64,000 nucleotides of DNA from Marinobacter sp. X15-166B (GCF_001752365.1 NZ_MEIY01000001.1:1499044-1563043), one strand, 5' to 3'; counted from the stretch's first letter, positions 7,752 through 18,996 are shown. Notes: generated by a model from the sequence alone, not told the origin. Program-made: numbers and translations.

Positions 7752-8624
7752 ATGAGCGCGACGAATCCGATCGTTCAGCACTTTTTTGATGAACCCAGCC
7801 ACACCTTCAGTTACGTGATTCAGGACCCTGCCAGCCGCACTTGCGCGATCGTCGACCCGGTCCTGGATTTCGACTACGCCTCCGGTCGCACCGGTGTGCA
7901 TTCTGCTGATGAGATTATTGCCTATGTGCGCCGCCACGACCTGACGGTGGCGTGGATTCTGGAAACCCACGTGCATGCGGACCACTTGTCAGCGGCGCCC
8001 TATCTGCGTGACAATCTCGGCGGCAAAACCGCGATCGGCGCGCGCATCAGCGACGTCCAGCGCATTTTTGGCGACGCGTTCAATGCCGGCGACAGCTTTG
8101 CCCGGGACGGCAGCCAGTTTGACGTGCTGTTCGATGAAGGGGACGAATTCCGCATCGGCGACCTGAACGTTGCTGTGTTGCATACCCCGGGGCATACGCC
8201 TGCCTGTCTGACTTATGTGGTGGGTGACGCGGCATTTGTGGGGGACACCCTGTTCATGCCGGATTACGGGACTGCCCGGTGTGATTTTCCCGGTGGCGAT
8301 GCGCGCACCCTGTACCGCTCAATCCGCAAAGTGCTGGCCCTGCCGCCCGCCACCCGCATTTTTCTGTGCCACGACTACAAGGCTCCGGGGCGCGACACCT
8401 ATCAGTGGCAAACCACGGTACAGGCGCAGCGCGACAGCAACGTGCATGTACGGGACGGGGTGACCGAAGAGGCATTCGTGCGCTTACGGGAAGCGCGGGA
8501 TGCCACCCTGGCAATGCCCCGGCTGCTGCTTCCCTCGGTGCAGGTGAACATGCGTGCCGGTGCCCTGCCGCCGGCTGAAGACAACCACCAGCGTTACCTT
8601 AAAATTCCAGTTAACCGGTTCTGA
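7752..8624 (+). CDS. MBL-fold metallo-hydrolase, persulfide dioxygenase/Blh-like
   Basis: The 290-residue protein has the metal-binding signature ETHVHADHLSAAPYL, then HTPGHTPACLTYVVGD, FVGDTLFMPDYGTARCDFPGG and a C-terminal FLCHDYKAPG. This set is typical of ETHE1/Blh-type enzymes, single-iron persulfide dioxygenases that oxidise glutathione persulfide to sulfite in sulfide detoxification. ATG 7752 has GGGAGA upstream and is preferred to an upstream alternative at 7704. The SulP gene starts 25 bases downstream, a pairing consistent with oxidising sulfane sulfur and moving the sulfite or sulfate formed. No sulfide:quinone reductase or rhodanese is visible. The family is certain; the substrate is inferred. 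Confidence 0.85.
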   Translation: MSATNPIVQHFFDEPSHTFSYVIQDPASRTCAIVDPVLDFDYASGRTGVHSADEIIAYVRRHDLTVAWILETHVHADHLSAAPYLRDNLGGKTAIGARISDVQRIFGDAFNAGDSFARDGSQFDVLFDEGDEFRIGDLNVAVLHTPGHTPACLTYVVGDAAFVGDTLFMPDYGTARCDFPGGDARTLYRSIRKVLALPPATRIFLCHDYKAPGRDTYQWQTTVQAQRDSNVHVRDGVTEEAFVRLREARDATLAMPRLLLPSVQVNMRAGALPPAEDNHQRYLKIPVNRF

Positions 8625-8649
8625 ACCCGGTCCGTATGACAGAGTGCTT

Positions 8650-10353
8650 ATGAACTTGAAGCGATACCTGCCGGCCCTGCAATGGTTGTCGGATTATCAG
8701 CGCAGTACCTTTGCCAACGATCTGCTGGCCGGCGTGATCATGACCGTGGTGCTGATTCCCCAATCGCTGGCCTACGCCATGCTGGCAGGACTGCCGGCAC
8801 ACGTCGGGCTGTACGCCAGTATCTTCCCGCCGATCCTGTACGCGTTCTTCGGCACCAGCCGAACCCTGGCGGTCGGTCCGGTGGCGGTGACCGCCCTGAT
8901 GACCGCCGCTGCCCTGGGCGGCGTGGTGGCGCCGGGCAGTCCGGAATACATGGCCGCCGCCCTGTTGTTGGCGGTGATGTCCGGGTTGATGCTGTTAGTG
9001 ATGGGGTTGCTGCGGCTGGGGTTTGTCGCCAATTTTCTGAGTCATCCGGTGGTGTCCGGGTTTGTCAGTGCTTCGGGCATTCTGATTGTCGCGTCCCAGT
9101 TGGGCAGTTTGACCGGTATTGCCACTTCCGGGCATAACCTGCTGACCCTGGGAGGCTCGCTGATCGCCGGCTGGGCGACCCTCAACCTGCCTACGCTGGT
9201 GCTGGGGGCCGGGGTGCTGGCGTTTCTGATGTTCACCCGTACCCGCCTGAAGCCTTTATTGGTGGCCATGGGGCTGGCTCCGGCGCTGGCGGGCATGCTG
9301 GTGCGGGTGGCCCCGGTGGTGGCGGTGGCGATTACCACTGCGCTGGCCCTGACCTGGCAGTTGGCGGATGCCGGCGTGGTGCTGGTGGGCAGCGTCCCCA
9401 CCGGGCTGCCCGGGCTGACCCTGCCATCGCTGGATCCCCAGCACTGGAAAAATATGGCCTTGTCGGCACTGCTGATCAGTGTGGTCAGCTTTATCTCGTC
9501 GGTGTCCGTGGCGCAAACTTTTGCCGCCAAACGTCGCCAGCGGATTGATCCGGATCAGGAACTGATTGCGCTGGGAGCGGCCAACCTGGGTGCCGGGTTT
9601 TCCGGTGGTATGCCGGTGACCGGCGGCATGTCGCGTACCGTGGTCAGTTACGACTCGGGCGCGGAAACACCCGCCAGCGGTGTGTTCACGGCGGCGGGGC
9701 TGGCACTGGTGACGCTCACCCTGACGCAGGCCCTCGCTTTTTTGCCGGTCGCCACCCTGGCGGCGATCATCATGATTGCGGCGGCCACCCTGGTGGACGT
9801 GCCCGCGCTGGTGCGCACCTGGCATTACGCCAAGGCTGATTTTGTGGCCATGCTGGCCACCATAGTCCTGACCCTCGGGCACAGTCTGGACGCGGGGTTG
9901 GTGGCGGGCGTGGGGCTGTCGCTGGCGCTGTATTTATACCGTACCTCGCGCCCCCATGTGGCTTTGGTAGGGCGGGTGCCGGGTACCGAACATTTTCGCA
10001 ACGTGCTGCGCCACCAGGTAGAAACCCGTCCTACCCTGGGCATGTTGCGGGTCGATGAAAGTCTGTATTTTGCCAACTCGCGGTTTCTGGAAGAAGCGGT
10101 GCTGGAACTGGTGAGTCGCTACCCGGAGATGACCGATCTGGTGCTGGTGTGTTCGGGGGCGAACCTGATTGACGCCTCCGCGCTGGCTAGTCTGGAAGGT
10201 ATTCATGAACGGCTGGCGGATGCCAGTATCAAGTTGCACCTGTCTGAGGTGAAAGGGCCGGTGATGGATCGTCTGCAGAGAACCGAGTTTCTCGAGAAGC
10301 TGAGCGGGCGGGTCTACCTGAGTACCTTTCAGGCCTGGTGTGAGCTGGGCTGA
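8650..10353 (+). CDS. SulP family inorganic anion transporter with STAS domain
   Basis: The 567-residue protein is a SulP (SLC26) carrier. The N-terminal SDYQRSTFANDLLAGVIMTVVLIPQSLAYAMLAGLP is the family start, followed by about 12-14 membrane segments and a C-terminal cytoplasmic STAS domain from roughly residue 435 (LRVDESLYFANSRFLEEAV, then LVCSGANLIDASALASLEGIHERL). Members carry sulfate, bicarbonate or other anions. GTSRTLAVGPVAVTALMTAA is the conserved anion-site region. It lies 25 bases after the persulfide-dioxygenase-like gene, so sulfite or sulfate export or uptake is the simplest idea. ATG 8650 fits the family N-terminus; a longer frame from 8554 overlaps the upstream gene. Confidence 0.9.
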   Translation: MNLKRYLPALQWLSDYQRSTFANDLLAGVIMTVVLIPQSLAYAMLAGLPAHVGLYASIFPPILYAFFGTSRTLAVGPVAVTALMTAAALGGVVAPGSPEYMAAALLLAVMSGLMLLVMGLLRLGFVANFLSHPVVSGFVSASGILIVASQLGSLTGIATSGHNLLTLGGSLIAGWATLNLPTLVLGAGVLAFLMFTRTRLKPLLVAMGLAPALAGMLVRVAPVVAVAITTALALTWQLADAGVVLVGSVPTGLPGLTLPSLDPQHWKNMALSALLISVVSFISSVSVAQTFAAKRRQRIDPDQELIALGAANLGAGFSGGMPVTGGMSRTVVSYDSGAETPASGVFTAAGLALVTLTLTQALAFLPVATLAAIIMIAAATLVDVPALVRTWHYAKADFVAMLATIVLTLGHSLDAGLVAGVGLSLALYLYRTSRPHVALVGRVPGTEHFRNVLRHQVETRPTLGMLRVDESLYFANSRFLEEAVLELVSRYPEMTDLVLVCSGANLIDASALASLEGIHERLADASIKLHLSEVKGPVMDRLQRTEFLEKLSGRVYLSTFQAWCELG

Positions 10354-10356
10354 AAC

Positions 10357-10391
10357 GACGCCAGGCCCGGGGGTGAGCCGGGCCTGGCGTC
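10357..10391. terminator. Strong bidirectional hairpin between sulP and gdhA
   Basis: A perfect 14-bp stem (GACGCCAGGCCCGG and its complement) encloses a 7-base loop. It starts four bases after the SulP stop, between two convergent genes. There is no T-run, but the GC-rich stem should halt transcription from both sides. Confidence 0.8.
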
Positions 10392-10413
10392 AGGGGTCAG
10401 CCATGGGGACGGA

Positions 10414-11856
<1,443 letters not shown>

Positions 11857-11950
11857 TTAGCTATCAACTCCAGACGGGATTAATATGTGTATACGGGTGT
11901 TCAGCGGTGTCGCGGGAGCCCCATCATACGGATGATGACGAGGTATTACG

Positions 11951-12610
11951 ATGGGAATGACTGAAAACCTTTTGCCTGTTAGTCAATGGATAATAACCGC
12001 TATTTTGTTTTTTTTCATCACTTTTCGAGCGGTTCTTAGCGTCAATTGGGCCCAGTTGCGCAAAAATCAGGCACTGCAGCACAGTTTTTTCGGCGCTGCG
12101 GTGGTGTTGGCACTCCTGTGGCACATGCGGGCGGGGCTGGCACCGGGGTTGTCCATTCACATTTTCGGCATCACCGCGGTGGTGCTGATGCTGGGGTGGG
12201 GGTTGGCGGTTATTGCCGGGTTGCTGGCGCTGGTATTGGTGGTCATCACCGGACGCGAACCCGCCATCATGTTTGCCGCCAACGGGCTGATCACCGTAAT
12301 CATCCCGGCGCTGGTGAGCCATCGCATCATGTTGTGGGAGCGGCGCCGGGGGTTTCGGAATTTCTTTGCCTATATTTTTGTCTGTGGCTTTTTTGGTGCC
12401 GCCCTTGCGGTGGCCGCCGCGGGGGTAACCATGGTGGTGCTGCTGTGGTTGGCCGGGGTTTACCCCTGGAGCGAGCTGGTCAGTGAATACCTGCGTTACC
12501 TGCCGTTGATCATGGCGCCGGAGGGGTTTGTGAATGGCACCGTGGTGACCGGGTTGATGGTGTTTCATCCCGAGCGCCTGCTGACCCTCGATGTGCGCCG
12601 TTATCGCTGA
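11951..12610 (+). CDS. CbiM-like integral membrane protein (energy-coupling-factor permease family)
   Basis: The 219-residue protein is almost wholly hydrophobic with about six membrane segments. The block HIFGITAVVLMLGWGLAVIAGL and the later APEGFVNGTVVTGLMVFHPERL resemble predicted membrane proteins related to the CbiM cobalt/nickel permease family. An ATPase, CbiQ or CbiN partner is absent here, so it may be solitary. GAGG lies eight bases before the ATG. It sits between gdhA (divergent) and a convergent DUF1232 gene. Cobalt uptake would fit the B12 genes at the left end, but that link is speculative. Confidence 0.6.
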   Translation: MGMTENLLPVSQWIITAILFFFITFRAVLSVNWAQLRKNQALQHSFFGAAVVLALLWHMRAGLAPGLSIHIFGITAVVLMLGWGLAVIAGLLALVLVVITGREPAIMFAANGLITVIIPALVSHRIMLWERRRGFRNFFAYIFVCGFFGAALAVAAAGVTMVVLLWLAGVYPWSELVSEYLRYLPLIMAPEGFVNGTVVTGLMVFHPERLLTLDVRRYR

Positions 12611-12615
12611 CCGCG

Positions 12616-12637
12616 CCGCCCGCACCCGGTGCGGCGG
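12616..12637. terminator. Hairpin between convergent genes at 12.6 kb
   Basis: CCGCCCGCAC pairs with GTGCGGCGG with one bulged C and a 3-base loop, just after the CbiM-like stop and before the end of the convergent DUF1232 gene. There is no T-run. Confidence 0.55.
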
Positions 12638-12639
12638 AT

Positions 12640-13047
12640 TCAGGGGGTCGGGTCGAGCCCCCGCTGCTCACGCCAGGCGGCGTAGCGAAACAGGTCGGCT
12701 TCCACCAGGGTGAGGCACACCGCCACCACCCCGGCGTCATCCAGCAGTCCAAAACCGGGAATGAGATCGGGAATCAGGTCGAGCGGGTTGAGCAGGTACA
12801 GTAACGCGCCGGCCACCGCAGCGATGGCCTTCCAGGGAACGGTGCGGTAATGGCCGTGCCAGTAGTCACGCAGCAGGGCAAACATCAACTGGATATCGGT
12901 GCCAAAGCGCGCCAGGCGGCCACTGTTTTTGACCCGTTCTTCAATGCGGTGCTGCCGGGCCAGCAGCGCTTCCAGATCGGCACCGGTCACCCGGTTGGCG
13001 CTGGCGTGCAATTCGTCTGTGGCCTGCTTGGTGGTGAAGGGGCGCAT
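12640..13047 (-). CDS. YkvA/DUF1232 family membrane protein
   Basis: The 135-residue protein has the DUF1232 core WKAIAAVAGALLYLLNPLDLIPDLIPGFGLLDDAGVV, a short amphipathic or membrane segment with the NPxDxIPD signature. The N-terminal half is charged and probably helical. Function is unknown across the family. The start at 13047 has GAGGA at nine bases, whereas the upstream ATG at 13056 abuts the same GAGGA and is less likely. It is divergent from ygiQ. Confidence 0.85.
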   Translation of the reverse strand: MRPFTTKQATDELHASANRVTGADLEALLARQHRIEERVKNSGRLARFGTDIQLMFALLRDYWHGHYRTVPWKAIAAVAGALLYLLNPLDLIPDLIPGFGLLDDAGVVAVCLTLVEADLFRYAAWREQRGLDPTP

Positions 13048-13240
13048 GGGGAGCATTCCTCGCTTTCAGAGCCTGGGGGTCATCATCGCTGAAACGGGCG
13101 GGGTTGCCAATGACCGGTACCAACGGAATGTACGCCTCGGGCGGCGGTAACGCCCCCGGCGCATGGGTTTTGGTCAAAAAGTGTGCTAGTATCCTTCCCC
13201 TTTTTATGAATATTCCATCCAATACCCTGGTCGCCATTCT

Positions 13241-15481
13241 ATGCAACCCGCAAGACTTCTGTTTGATTACCCCAAATTCTGGGCCGAGTGCTTCGGTCCG
13301 TCGCCGTTCCTGCCGATGTGCCGGGAAGAAATGGACCAGTTGGGGTGGGATTCCTGCGATGTGATCATCGTCACCGGTGACGCCTACGTGGATCACCCCT
13401 CCTTTGGCATGGCGGTCATTGGCCGGCTGCTGGAAGCCCAGGGGTTTCGGGTGGGCATCATTGCGCAACCCGACTGGCACAGCAAAGACGACTTCATGAA
13501 GCTGGGGCGGCCCAATCTGTTTTTCGGGGTGGCCGCCGGCAACATGGATTCGATGATCAACCGCTACACCGCTGACCGCAAGGTGCGCTCCGACGATGCC
13601 TACACTGCCGGCGGCGTCGGCGGCAAGCGTCCGGACCGGGCCAGTCTGGTGTACACCCACCGGTGCAAAGAAGCCTACAGGGATGTGCCTGTAGTGTTGG
13701 GGGGCATCGAAGCGTCGCTGCGCCGGATTGCCCATTACGATTACTGGCAGGACACGGTGCGCCGTTCCATTCTGGTGGACTCGGGGGCGGACATTCTGCT
13801 GTACGGTAACGCCGAGCGGGCCATCGCCGAGGTGGCCCTGCGACTGTCGTTCGGTGAAACCGTGGCGTCCATGACGGATATCCGCGGTACCGCCTTTATT
13901 CGCCGTGACAGCGGGGCGGACTATTACGAGCTCGACTCCACCCGGGTGGATCGCCCCGGTCGGGTCGACAAACTGATCAGCCCCTACGTCAATACCCAGG
14001 ACACGCAGAGTTGTGCGACCACCCAGGCCGAAGGTCCGGAAGCGGACACAGATACCACGGTGGTGGTCGACCTGCTGCCCAGTTCGCGCATCAGTCGCGA
14101 CAAGACCGTGGTGCGGCTGCCGTCCTTTGAGAAGGTACGCAACGACCCGGTCCTGTATGCGCACGCCAACCGGGTACTGCATCAGGAAACCAACCCGGGC
14201 AACGCCCGCGCGCTGGTGCAGAAACACGGTGACCACGATATCTGGTTCACCCCGCCGCCGATTCCGCTGACCACGGAAGAGATGGATTACGTGTTTGATC
14301 AGCCGTTTGCCCGGGTGCCTCACCCCAGTTACGGCGACGCCAAAATTCCCGCCTATGACATGATCCGTTTTTCGGTCAATATCATGCGCGGCTGCTTTGG
14401 GGGCTGTACCTTCTGCTCGATCACCGAGCACGAAGGCCGGGTGATCCAGAACCGCTCGCAAGACTCCATCCTGCGGGAAATTGAGGCCATGCGCGACAAG
14501 GTGCCGGGCTTCACCGGGGTGGTGTCGGATCTGGGCGGTCCCACCGCCAACATGTACCGCATGGCGTGCAAATCCCCGGAGATCGAAAAAGCCTGCCGGT
14601 TGCCCTCCTGCGTGTTCCCGGGCATCTGCAGCAACCTCAACACCGATCACTCGGCGCTGATTGAGCTCTATCGCAACGCCCGTGAGTTGCCCGGCGTCAA
14701 AAAAGTGCTGATCGCCTCCGGGCTGCGTTACGATCTCGCCGTGGGCTCGCCGGAATATGTGCGTGAGCTGGTGACCCACCATGTGGGGGGGTATCTGAAA
14801 ATTGCCCCGGAACACACCGAAGAAGGCCCGCTCAACAAAATGATGAAGCCGGGTATCGGTGCCTACGACCGCTTCAAGCGGATGTTCGAAAAATTCACCA
14901 AAGAAGCGGGCAAGGAGCAGTACCTGATTCCCTACTTCATCGCCGCCCACCCGGGGACCACCGATGAAGACATGATGAATCTGGCCCTGTGGTTGAAGCG
15001 CAATGGTTTCCGCGCCGATCAGGTGCAGGCGTTTTACCCGTCGCCGATGGCCACGGCGACCACCATGTACCACACCGAGCGTAACCCGCTGAGCAAGGTC
15101 ACCTATAAAACCGAGAAGGTGGGCACGGTGAAAGATCCGGAGCAACGCCGCCTGCACAAAGCCTTTTTGCGCTACCACGATGCCAATAACTGGCCCCTGC
15201 TGCGGGAAGCGTTAATGCGCATGGGGCGCGCCGATCTGATCGGCCCCGGTAAACACCAGTTGATTCCCAAAGACCAGCCGGTAGCGCAGGGGTACAAAAG
15301 TGCCCGTCGCAAAAACTCCACTGCTCCGGGCGCCCGCAAGGCCGGCAAACCGCTACTGACCCAACACACCGGCTTGCCGCCCCGGTCCACCGACGGCCGC
15401 CGGCCGCCGGCGCATCGGGGTGCCCCCAAGCCGGGCGCCCGCCGGGGGGCCGACCGGGCCAGGGCGCGCGTCAAACACTGA
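13241..15481 (+). CDS. ygiQ: YgiQ family radical SAM protein
   Basis: The 746-residue protein matches YgiQ across its length: an N-terminal domain ([37 protein letters not shown]), a middle region with [19 protein letters not shown], and a radical SAM core near residue 385 with the Cx3Cx2C cluster in [12 protein letters not shown]-rich downstream motifs include [20 protein letters not shown] and [16 protein letters not shown]. The 4Fe-4S cluster should bind S-adenosylmethionine; the reaction is not known for the family. The C-terminal 90 residues are basic and low in complexity, rich in Arg, Pro and Gly, and could contact nucleic acid. It appears monocistronic. Confidence 0.94.
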   Translation: MQPARLLFDYPKFWAECFGPSPFLPMCREEMDQLGWDSCDVIIVTGDAYVDHPSFGMAVIGRLLEAQGFRVGIIAQPDWHSKDDFMKLGRPNLFFGVAAGNMDSMINRYTADRKVRSDDAYTAGGVGGKRPDRASLVYTHRCKEAYRDVPVVLGGIEASLRRIAHYDYWQDTVRRSILVDSGADILLYGNAERAIAEVALRLSFGETVASMTDIRGTAFIRRDSGADYYELDSTRVDRPGRVDKLISPYVNTQDTQSCATTQAEGPEADTDTTVVVDLLPSSRISRDKTVVRLPSFEKVRNDPVLYAHANRVLHQETNPGNARALVQKHGDHDIWFTPPPIPLTTEEMDYVFDQPFARVPHPSYGDAKIPAYDMIRFSVNIMRGCFGGCTFCSITEHEGRVIQNRSQDSILREIEAMRDKVPGFTGVVSDLGGPTANMYRMACKSPEIEKACRLPSCVFPGICSNLNTDHSALIELYRNARELPGVKKVLIASGLRYDLAVGSPEYVRELVTHHVGGYLKIAPEHTEEGPLNKMMKPGIGAYDRFKRMFEKFTKEAGKEQYLIPYFIAAHPGTTDEDMMNLALWLKRNGFRADQVQAFYPSPMATATTMYHTERNPLSKVTYKTEKVGTVKDPEQRRLHKAFLRYHDANNWPLLREALMRMGRADLIGPGKHQLIPKDQPVAQGYKSARRKNSTAPGARKAGKPLLTQHTGLPPRSTDGRRPPAHRGAPKPGARRGADRARARVKH

Positions 15482-15657
15482 AATGACGCTTTGGTGGCCA
15501 CGGGCGATGGGTAGAATATGCCCCATCGTCCGTGCCCTGTGTGTCGTTTTCCACCCATAATTCACCGCGCGCCTGACGCTTTCCGCGCTCATTTCTCCGC
15601 ATCTTACAGAAAACATTAAAGTTTTTTTAATGTGGTTCGCTATTTGCCTAGTTTCAT

Positions 15658-15673
15658 CGGTTATACTGTTGCG
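15658..15673 (+). promoter_or_regulatory. Candidate sigma-54 promoter for the TAXI-TRAP operon
   Basis: CGGTTATACTGTTGCG keeps the GG-N10-GC spacing of sigma-54 promoters and a TTGC at -12; the -24 element matches TGGCAC only at GG. It lies about 75 bases before the binding-protein start. A sigma-54-dependent DctD-like regulator is encoded in the same cluster at 20.9 kb, which makes it plausible. Confidence 0.35.
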
Positions 15674-15747
15674 CGCTCAAAGCGCCTGTGAGGCAAGCTT
15701 TGGCAAGCGGATTTCATGAAAACAATGACGATGAATCTGGAGCAAGT

Positions 15748-16728
15748 ATGAGCATCAAGCGTTCTTTGGTTATGGCGGTCGCTGCGGCCAGCTTTACGAT
15801 GGCGGGCGTGGCGAGCGCTCAGGACCGGTCAGACTGGCCTGATAACTTCACCGTAGGCACAGCGAGTCAGGGCGGCACCTATTTCGCTTATGGATCTGGC
15901 TGGGCCAATTTCGTTGCTGAAAATCTGGGCGTGTCCGGCGGTGCCGAAATTACCGGTGGCCCGGTCCAGAACATGGCGCTGGTCCACACCGGTCAGCTGA
16001 AGTTCGGTCTGACCACTCTGGGGCCTGCCCGAGAGTCCTTGGACGGCAACAGTCCTCTGGCACCGGGAATGAAAATGGACAACGTGTGTGCGTTGTTCCC
16101 CATGTACGAGACCCCGTTTTCGGTCACTGCGCTGAGCAGCAGCGGTATTACCAACATTTCCGAGATTCCGGCCGGCTCAACCATCGGTTTCGGTCCCGCG
16201 GGCTCTACTTCTGATACCTATTTCCCGAAAATGATGGACACCTTGGGTGTTGATTACCGGCGTCGTAACGGCAGCTGGACGGATCTGGGCGGGCAGCTGC
16301 AGGATGGCCTGATTGATGTGGTGGCGTTCGCGGCGGGGATCCCCATTCCTGCGGTCAGCCAGCTCGAGGTGCAGACCTCGGTCAACATTCTGGAGTTCAC
16401 CGAAGAGGAACAGCAGAAACTGATCGACGCGTTCCCGGTCTCGGCCTTTACCATTCCGGCCAGCACGTACAGCACCTTGAAAGAGGACGCACGGGCGGTG
16501 TCCATGTGGAACTTCGCCATCGCCAGCTGCGATGTGTCTGAAAGCTTTGTCTACGAAATGACCAAGCTGACCATGGAGAACAACGACAAGATGGTGTCCA
16601 TTCACAAGGCCGCTACCAACAGTGTGCCCGAGAACTACACCAAGAACACCTTCCTTCCCTGGCATCCGGGCGCCGCTCGCTGGTTTAACGAAAACGGCTA
16701 CACCATCGACGCCAACCTGATCAAGTAA
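15748..16728 (+). CDS. TRAP transporter solute receptor, TAXI family
   Basis: The 326-residue protein has a signal peptide ending near VASAQ and a TAXI-type receptor fold, recognised from FTVGTASQGGTYFAYGSGWANFV, GGPVQNMALVHTGQLKFGL, the LDG region and GSTSDTYFPKMMDTLGVDY. It binds the ligand in the periplasm and passes it to the fused permease encoded next. GGAG precedes ATG 15748, which replaces an upstream in-frame start at 15688 that would precede the signal peptide. The ligand is unknown; known TAXI systems take glutamate or other carboxylates. A terminator-like hairpin separates it from the permease. Confidence 0.92.
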   Translation: MSIKRSLVMAVAAASFTMAGVASAQDRSDWPDNFTVGTASQGGTYFAYGSGWANFVAENLGVSGGAEITGGPVQNMALVHTGQLKFGLTTLGPARESLDGNSPLAPGMKMDNVCALFPMYETPFSVTALSSSGITNISEIPAGSTIGFGPAGSTSDTYFPKMMDTLGVDYRRRNGSWTDLGGQLQDGLIDVVAFAAGIPIPAVSQLEVQTSVNILEFTEEEQQKLIDAFPVSAFTIPASTYSTLKEDARAVSMWNFAIASCDVSESFVYEMTKLTMENNDKMVSIHKAATNSVPENYTKNTFLPWHPGAARWFNENGYTIDANLIK

Positions 16729-16733
16729 TGGGC

Positions 16734-16758
16734 GCGGGGCTTCGGCCCCGCTGTTTTT
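16734..16758 (+). terminator. Intrinsic terminator with UUCG tetraloop inside the TRAP operon
   Basis: GCGGGGC and GCCCCGC enclose TTCG and are followed by TGTTTTT. This is a textbook intrinsic terminator placed six bases after the TAXI binding-protein stop and 55 bases before the permease. It probably gives partial termination, so binding protein is made in excess over permease. Confidence 0.8.
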
Positions 16759-16812
16759 GGCCATGGGCCAGTGTGCAACTGGCCTTCGTATTTCTGGAAA
16801 GTTAACGACATT

Positions 16813-18996
16813 ATGACCACCACCCCGCATGAAAAAGATTCCGCTGCCGAGTTGCTCATGGGCGCACCTATCGTTGTTGAGGGAGTGGATGAAGAGCCCA
16901 TAGAAGCCAACCGACGGTTGTTCGACGGCTGGTTGCTGCGCGCCGTCACCACGCTCGCCATTGCGTATTCGGTGTTCCACCTTTACACCCTTAACATCGC
17001 CCCTCTGGAAACCTGGTCGTTCCGGATTGTGCACGTGTGTGGTGCTCTGGTACTGGGTTACATCCTGTTTGCCGGCAACCACTTTGAAGCCGACAACCCC
17101 GACAAGCACCGCCATGGCTGGACCACCTGGGTGGCTGCGCTGCTGCTGATACCGGCGGCCTATGCGCTGGTGCAGACGGGCATCATGTACCAGATGGTGC
17201 TGGACGGTGCGATGCGCCTGCCGGCAGAAATGGAAACCTGGCAGTTTGGCTGGCCGCTGTTGTTGGCCACCGGTGCGGGCATCGTGGTGAGCTGGTTTCA
17301 CCACCGCGGCCGTGCGGTGTTCAGCCTGCCGGACCTGGTATTGATTGTCTGCTCGGTGGCGGCCTCGGCCTATCTGTTGGTGGTCTATAACACCAGCATG
17401 CGCATGTCTACGGGCACCCCGTTTGCGCCGGTAGGCATTTCGTTTGCCGCGGTTGCGGGAACCGCATTGATCATGGAAATGACCCGCCGCCTGACCGGCA
17501 TGGCGTTGGTGGTTATTTCTCTGGTGTTTCTGGCCTACGTATTCCTCGGACCCTACCTGCCGGGCTTTTTGGGATACCCGGGGTTGTCGGTGCAGCGCTT
17601 CTTCAGTCAGGTGTACACCGACGCGGGCGTGTTGGGGCCCACCACCGCGGTCTCCTCAACCTATATCATTCTGTTCATTATCTTCGCCGCGTTTTTGCAG
17701 GCCTCCAAAGTCGGCGATTACTTCGTCAATTTTGCGTTTGCGGCTGCGGGGCGCTCCCGGGGCGGACCGGCCAAGGTCTCCATCTTTGCGTCCGGACTCA
17801 TGGGTATGATCAACGGCACCAGTGCCGGTAACGTGGTGTCGACCGGATCGCTCACCATACCGCTGATGAACAGGGTCGGTTACAGCCGCAAATCAGCGGG
17901 TGCGGTGGAAGCGGCGGCTTCCACCGGTGGCCAGATCATGCCTCCGATCATGGGGGCCGGCGCGTTCATCATGGCGGAAATTACCGGCATTCCCTACACC
18001 GACATCGCCATCGCCGCCATCATTCCGGCGATTCTCTACTTTGCCTCGATCTACTTCATGGTGGACCTGGAAGCTGCGCGCACCGGTATGCGCGGCATGC
18101 GCAAGGACGAGCTGCCGGTGCTGCGTAAACTGGTAAAGCAGGCCTATCTGTTTGCCCCCATCCTGATCCTGATCGTGGCCTTGTTCATGGGCTATTCGGT
18201 CATTCGTGCCGGCACCCTGGCGACCGTCTCGGCGGTGGTGGTCAGTTGGTTGTCGCCCCACAAAATGGGCCTCCGCGCAATCCTCCGGGCGCTGAATCTG
18301 GCCAGCATCATGTCGATTCAGATCATCGTGGTGTGTGCCTGTGCCGGGGTCATTGTCGGGGTGATATCGCTTACCGGGGTAGGCGCGCGCTTTTCATCCC
18401 TGCTGCTGGGCGTGGCGGAAGCGAGCCAGTTGCTGGCGCTGATATTCGCGATGCTGATCTCCATCCTGCTGGGCATGGGCATGCCCACCACAGCGGCCTA
18501 TGCAGTGGCGGCGTCGGTGGTGGCACCGGGGCTGGTGAAGCTGGGCATTGATCCGCTGACCGCGCACTTTTTCGTGTTCTATTTCGCGGTGGTATCGGCG
18601 ATAACACCTCCGGTGGCACTGGCGTCGTATGCCGCAGCGGGGATCTCGGGGGCCAATGCGATGGAAACCTCGGTGGCCTCCTTCCGCATGGGGCTGGCGG
18701 CGTTCATCGTGCCCTTTATGTTCTTCTACAACGGAGCCTTGCTGATGGAAGCCGGCGCCGGAGCCATTGTGCAGGCCCTGGTAACCGCTCTGTTTGGGGT
18801 CTACCTGCTGTCTGCCGCGGTGCAGGGCTGGTTTGTGAATCGTCTGGCCGGAGTGCTGGTACGCCTGTTGTTGCTGGCGTCTGCACTGCTGATGATCGAG
18901 GGCGGCCTGATGACCGACCTGTTGGGCATCGGTGCCGCGGTGGTTGCCTTTTTGCTGCAAAAGCAGTTTGGTGGCCAGCAGCCGGCGGCCTCCTGA
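16813..18996 (+). CDS. TRAP transporter permease, fused 4TM/12TM (DctQM fusion)
   Basis: The 727-residue protein fuses the small and large TRAP membrane subunits, as usual for TAXI systems. After a short cytoplasmic N-terminus come about 4-6 membrane segments of the DctQ-like part, then the DctM-like part with SRGGPAKVSIFASGLMGMINGTSAGNVVSTGSLTIPLM, AVEAAASTGGQIMPPIMGAGAFIMAE and LLGMGMPTTAAYAVAASVVAPGL. These are the hairpin and ion-site regions of the transporter. It uses a sodium or proton gradient to import the solute held by the TAXI receptor. ATG 16813 agrees with the family N-terminus. Confidence 0.93.
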   Translation: MTTTPHEKDSAAELLMGAPIVVEGVDEEPIEANRRLFDGWLLRAVTTLAIAYSVFHLYTLNIAPLETWSFRIVHVCGALVLGYILFAGNHFEADNPDKHRHGWTTWVAALLLIPAAYALVQTGIMYQMVLDGAMRLPAEMETWQFGWPLLLATGAGIVVSWFHHRGRAVFSLPDLVLIVCSVAASAYLLVVYNTSMRMSTGTPFAPVGISFAAVAGTALIMEMTRRLTGMALVVISLVFLAYVFLGPYLPGFLGYPGLSVQRFFSQVYTDAGVLGPTTAVSSTYIILFIIFAAFLQASKVGDYFVNFAFAAAGRSRGGPAKVSIFASGLMGMINGTSAGNVVSTGSLTIPLMNRVGYSRKSAGAVEAAASTGGQIMPPIMGAGAFIMAEITGIPYTDIAIAAIIPAILYFASIYFMVDLEAARTGMRGMRKDELPVLRKLVKQAYLFAPILILIVALFMGYSVIRAGTLATVSAVVVSWLSPHKMGLRAILRALNLASIMSIQIIVVCACAGVIVGVISLTGVGARFSSLLLGVAEASQLLALIFAMLISILLGMGMPTTAAYAVAASVVAPGLVKLGIDPLTAHFFVFYFAVVSAITPPVALASYAAAGISGANAMETSVASFRMGLAAFIVPFMFFYNGALLMEAGAGAIVQALVTALFGVYLLSAAVQGWFVNRLAGVLVRLLLLASALLMIEGGLMTDLLGIGAAVVAFLLQKQFGGQQPAAS

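Noticed and set aside
12941-15178. A 745-codon open frame on the minus strand
   Set aside because: It is antisense to ygiQ and has a repetitive His/Gly/Val-rich composition with no recognisable domain, as expected from GC-rich shadow frames.
15524-15539. CATCGTCCGTGCCCTG, resembling the regulon motif
   Set aside because: Only the CATCGTC half matches, it is outside the catabolic region, and no related gene is nearby.
15613-15633. ACATTAAA/TTTAATGT inverted repeat after ygiQ
   Set aside because: The stem is AT-only with little stability; it could be an AT-rich upstream promoter element and I cannot assign it.
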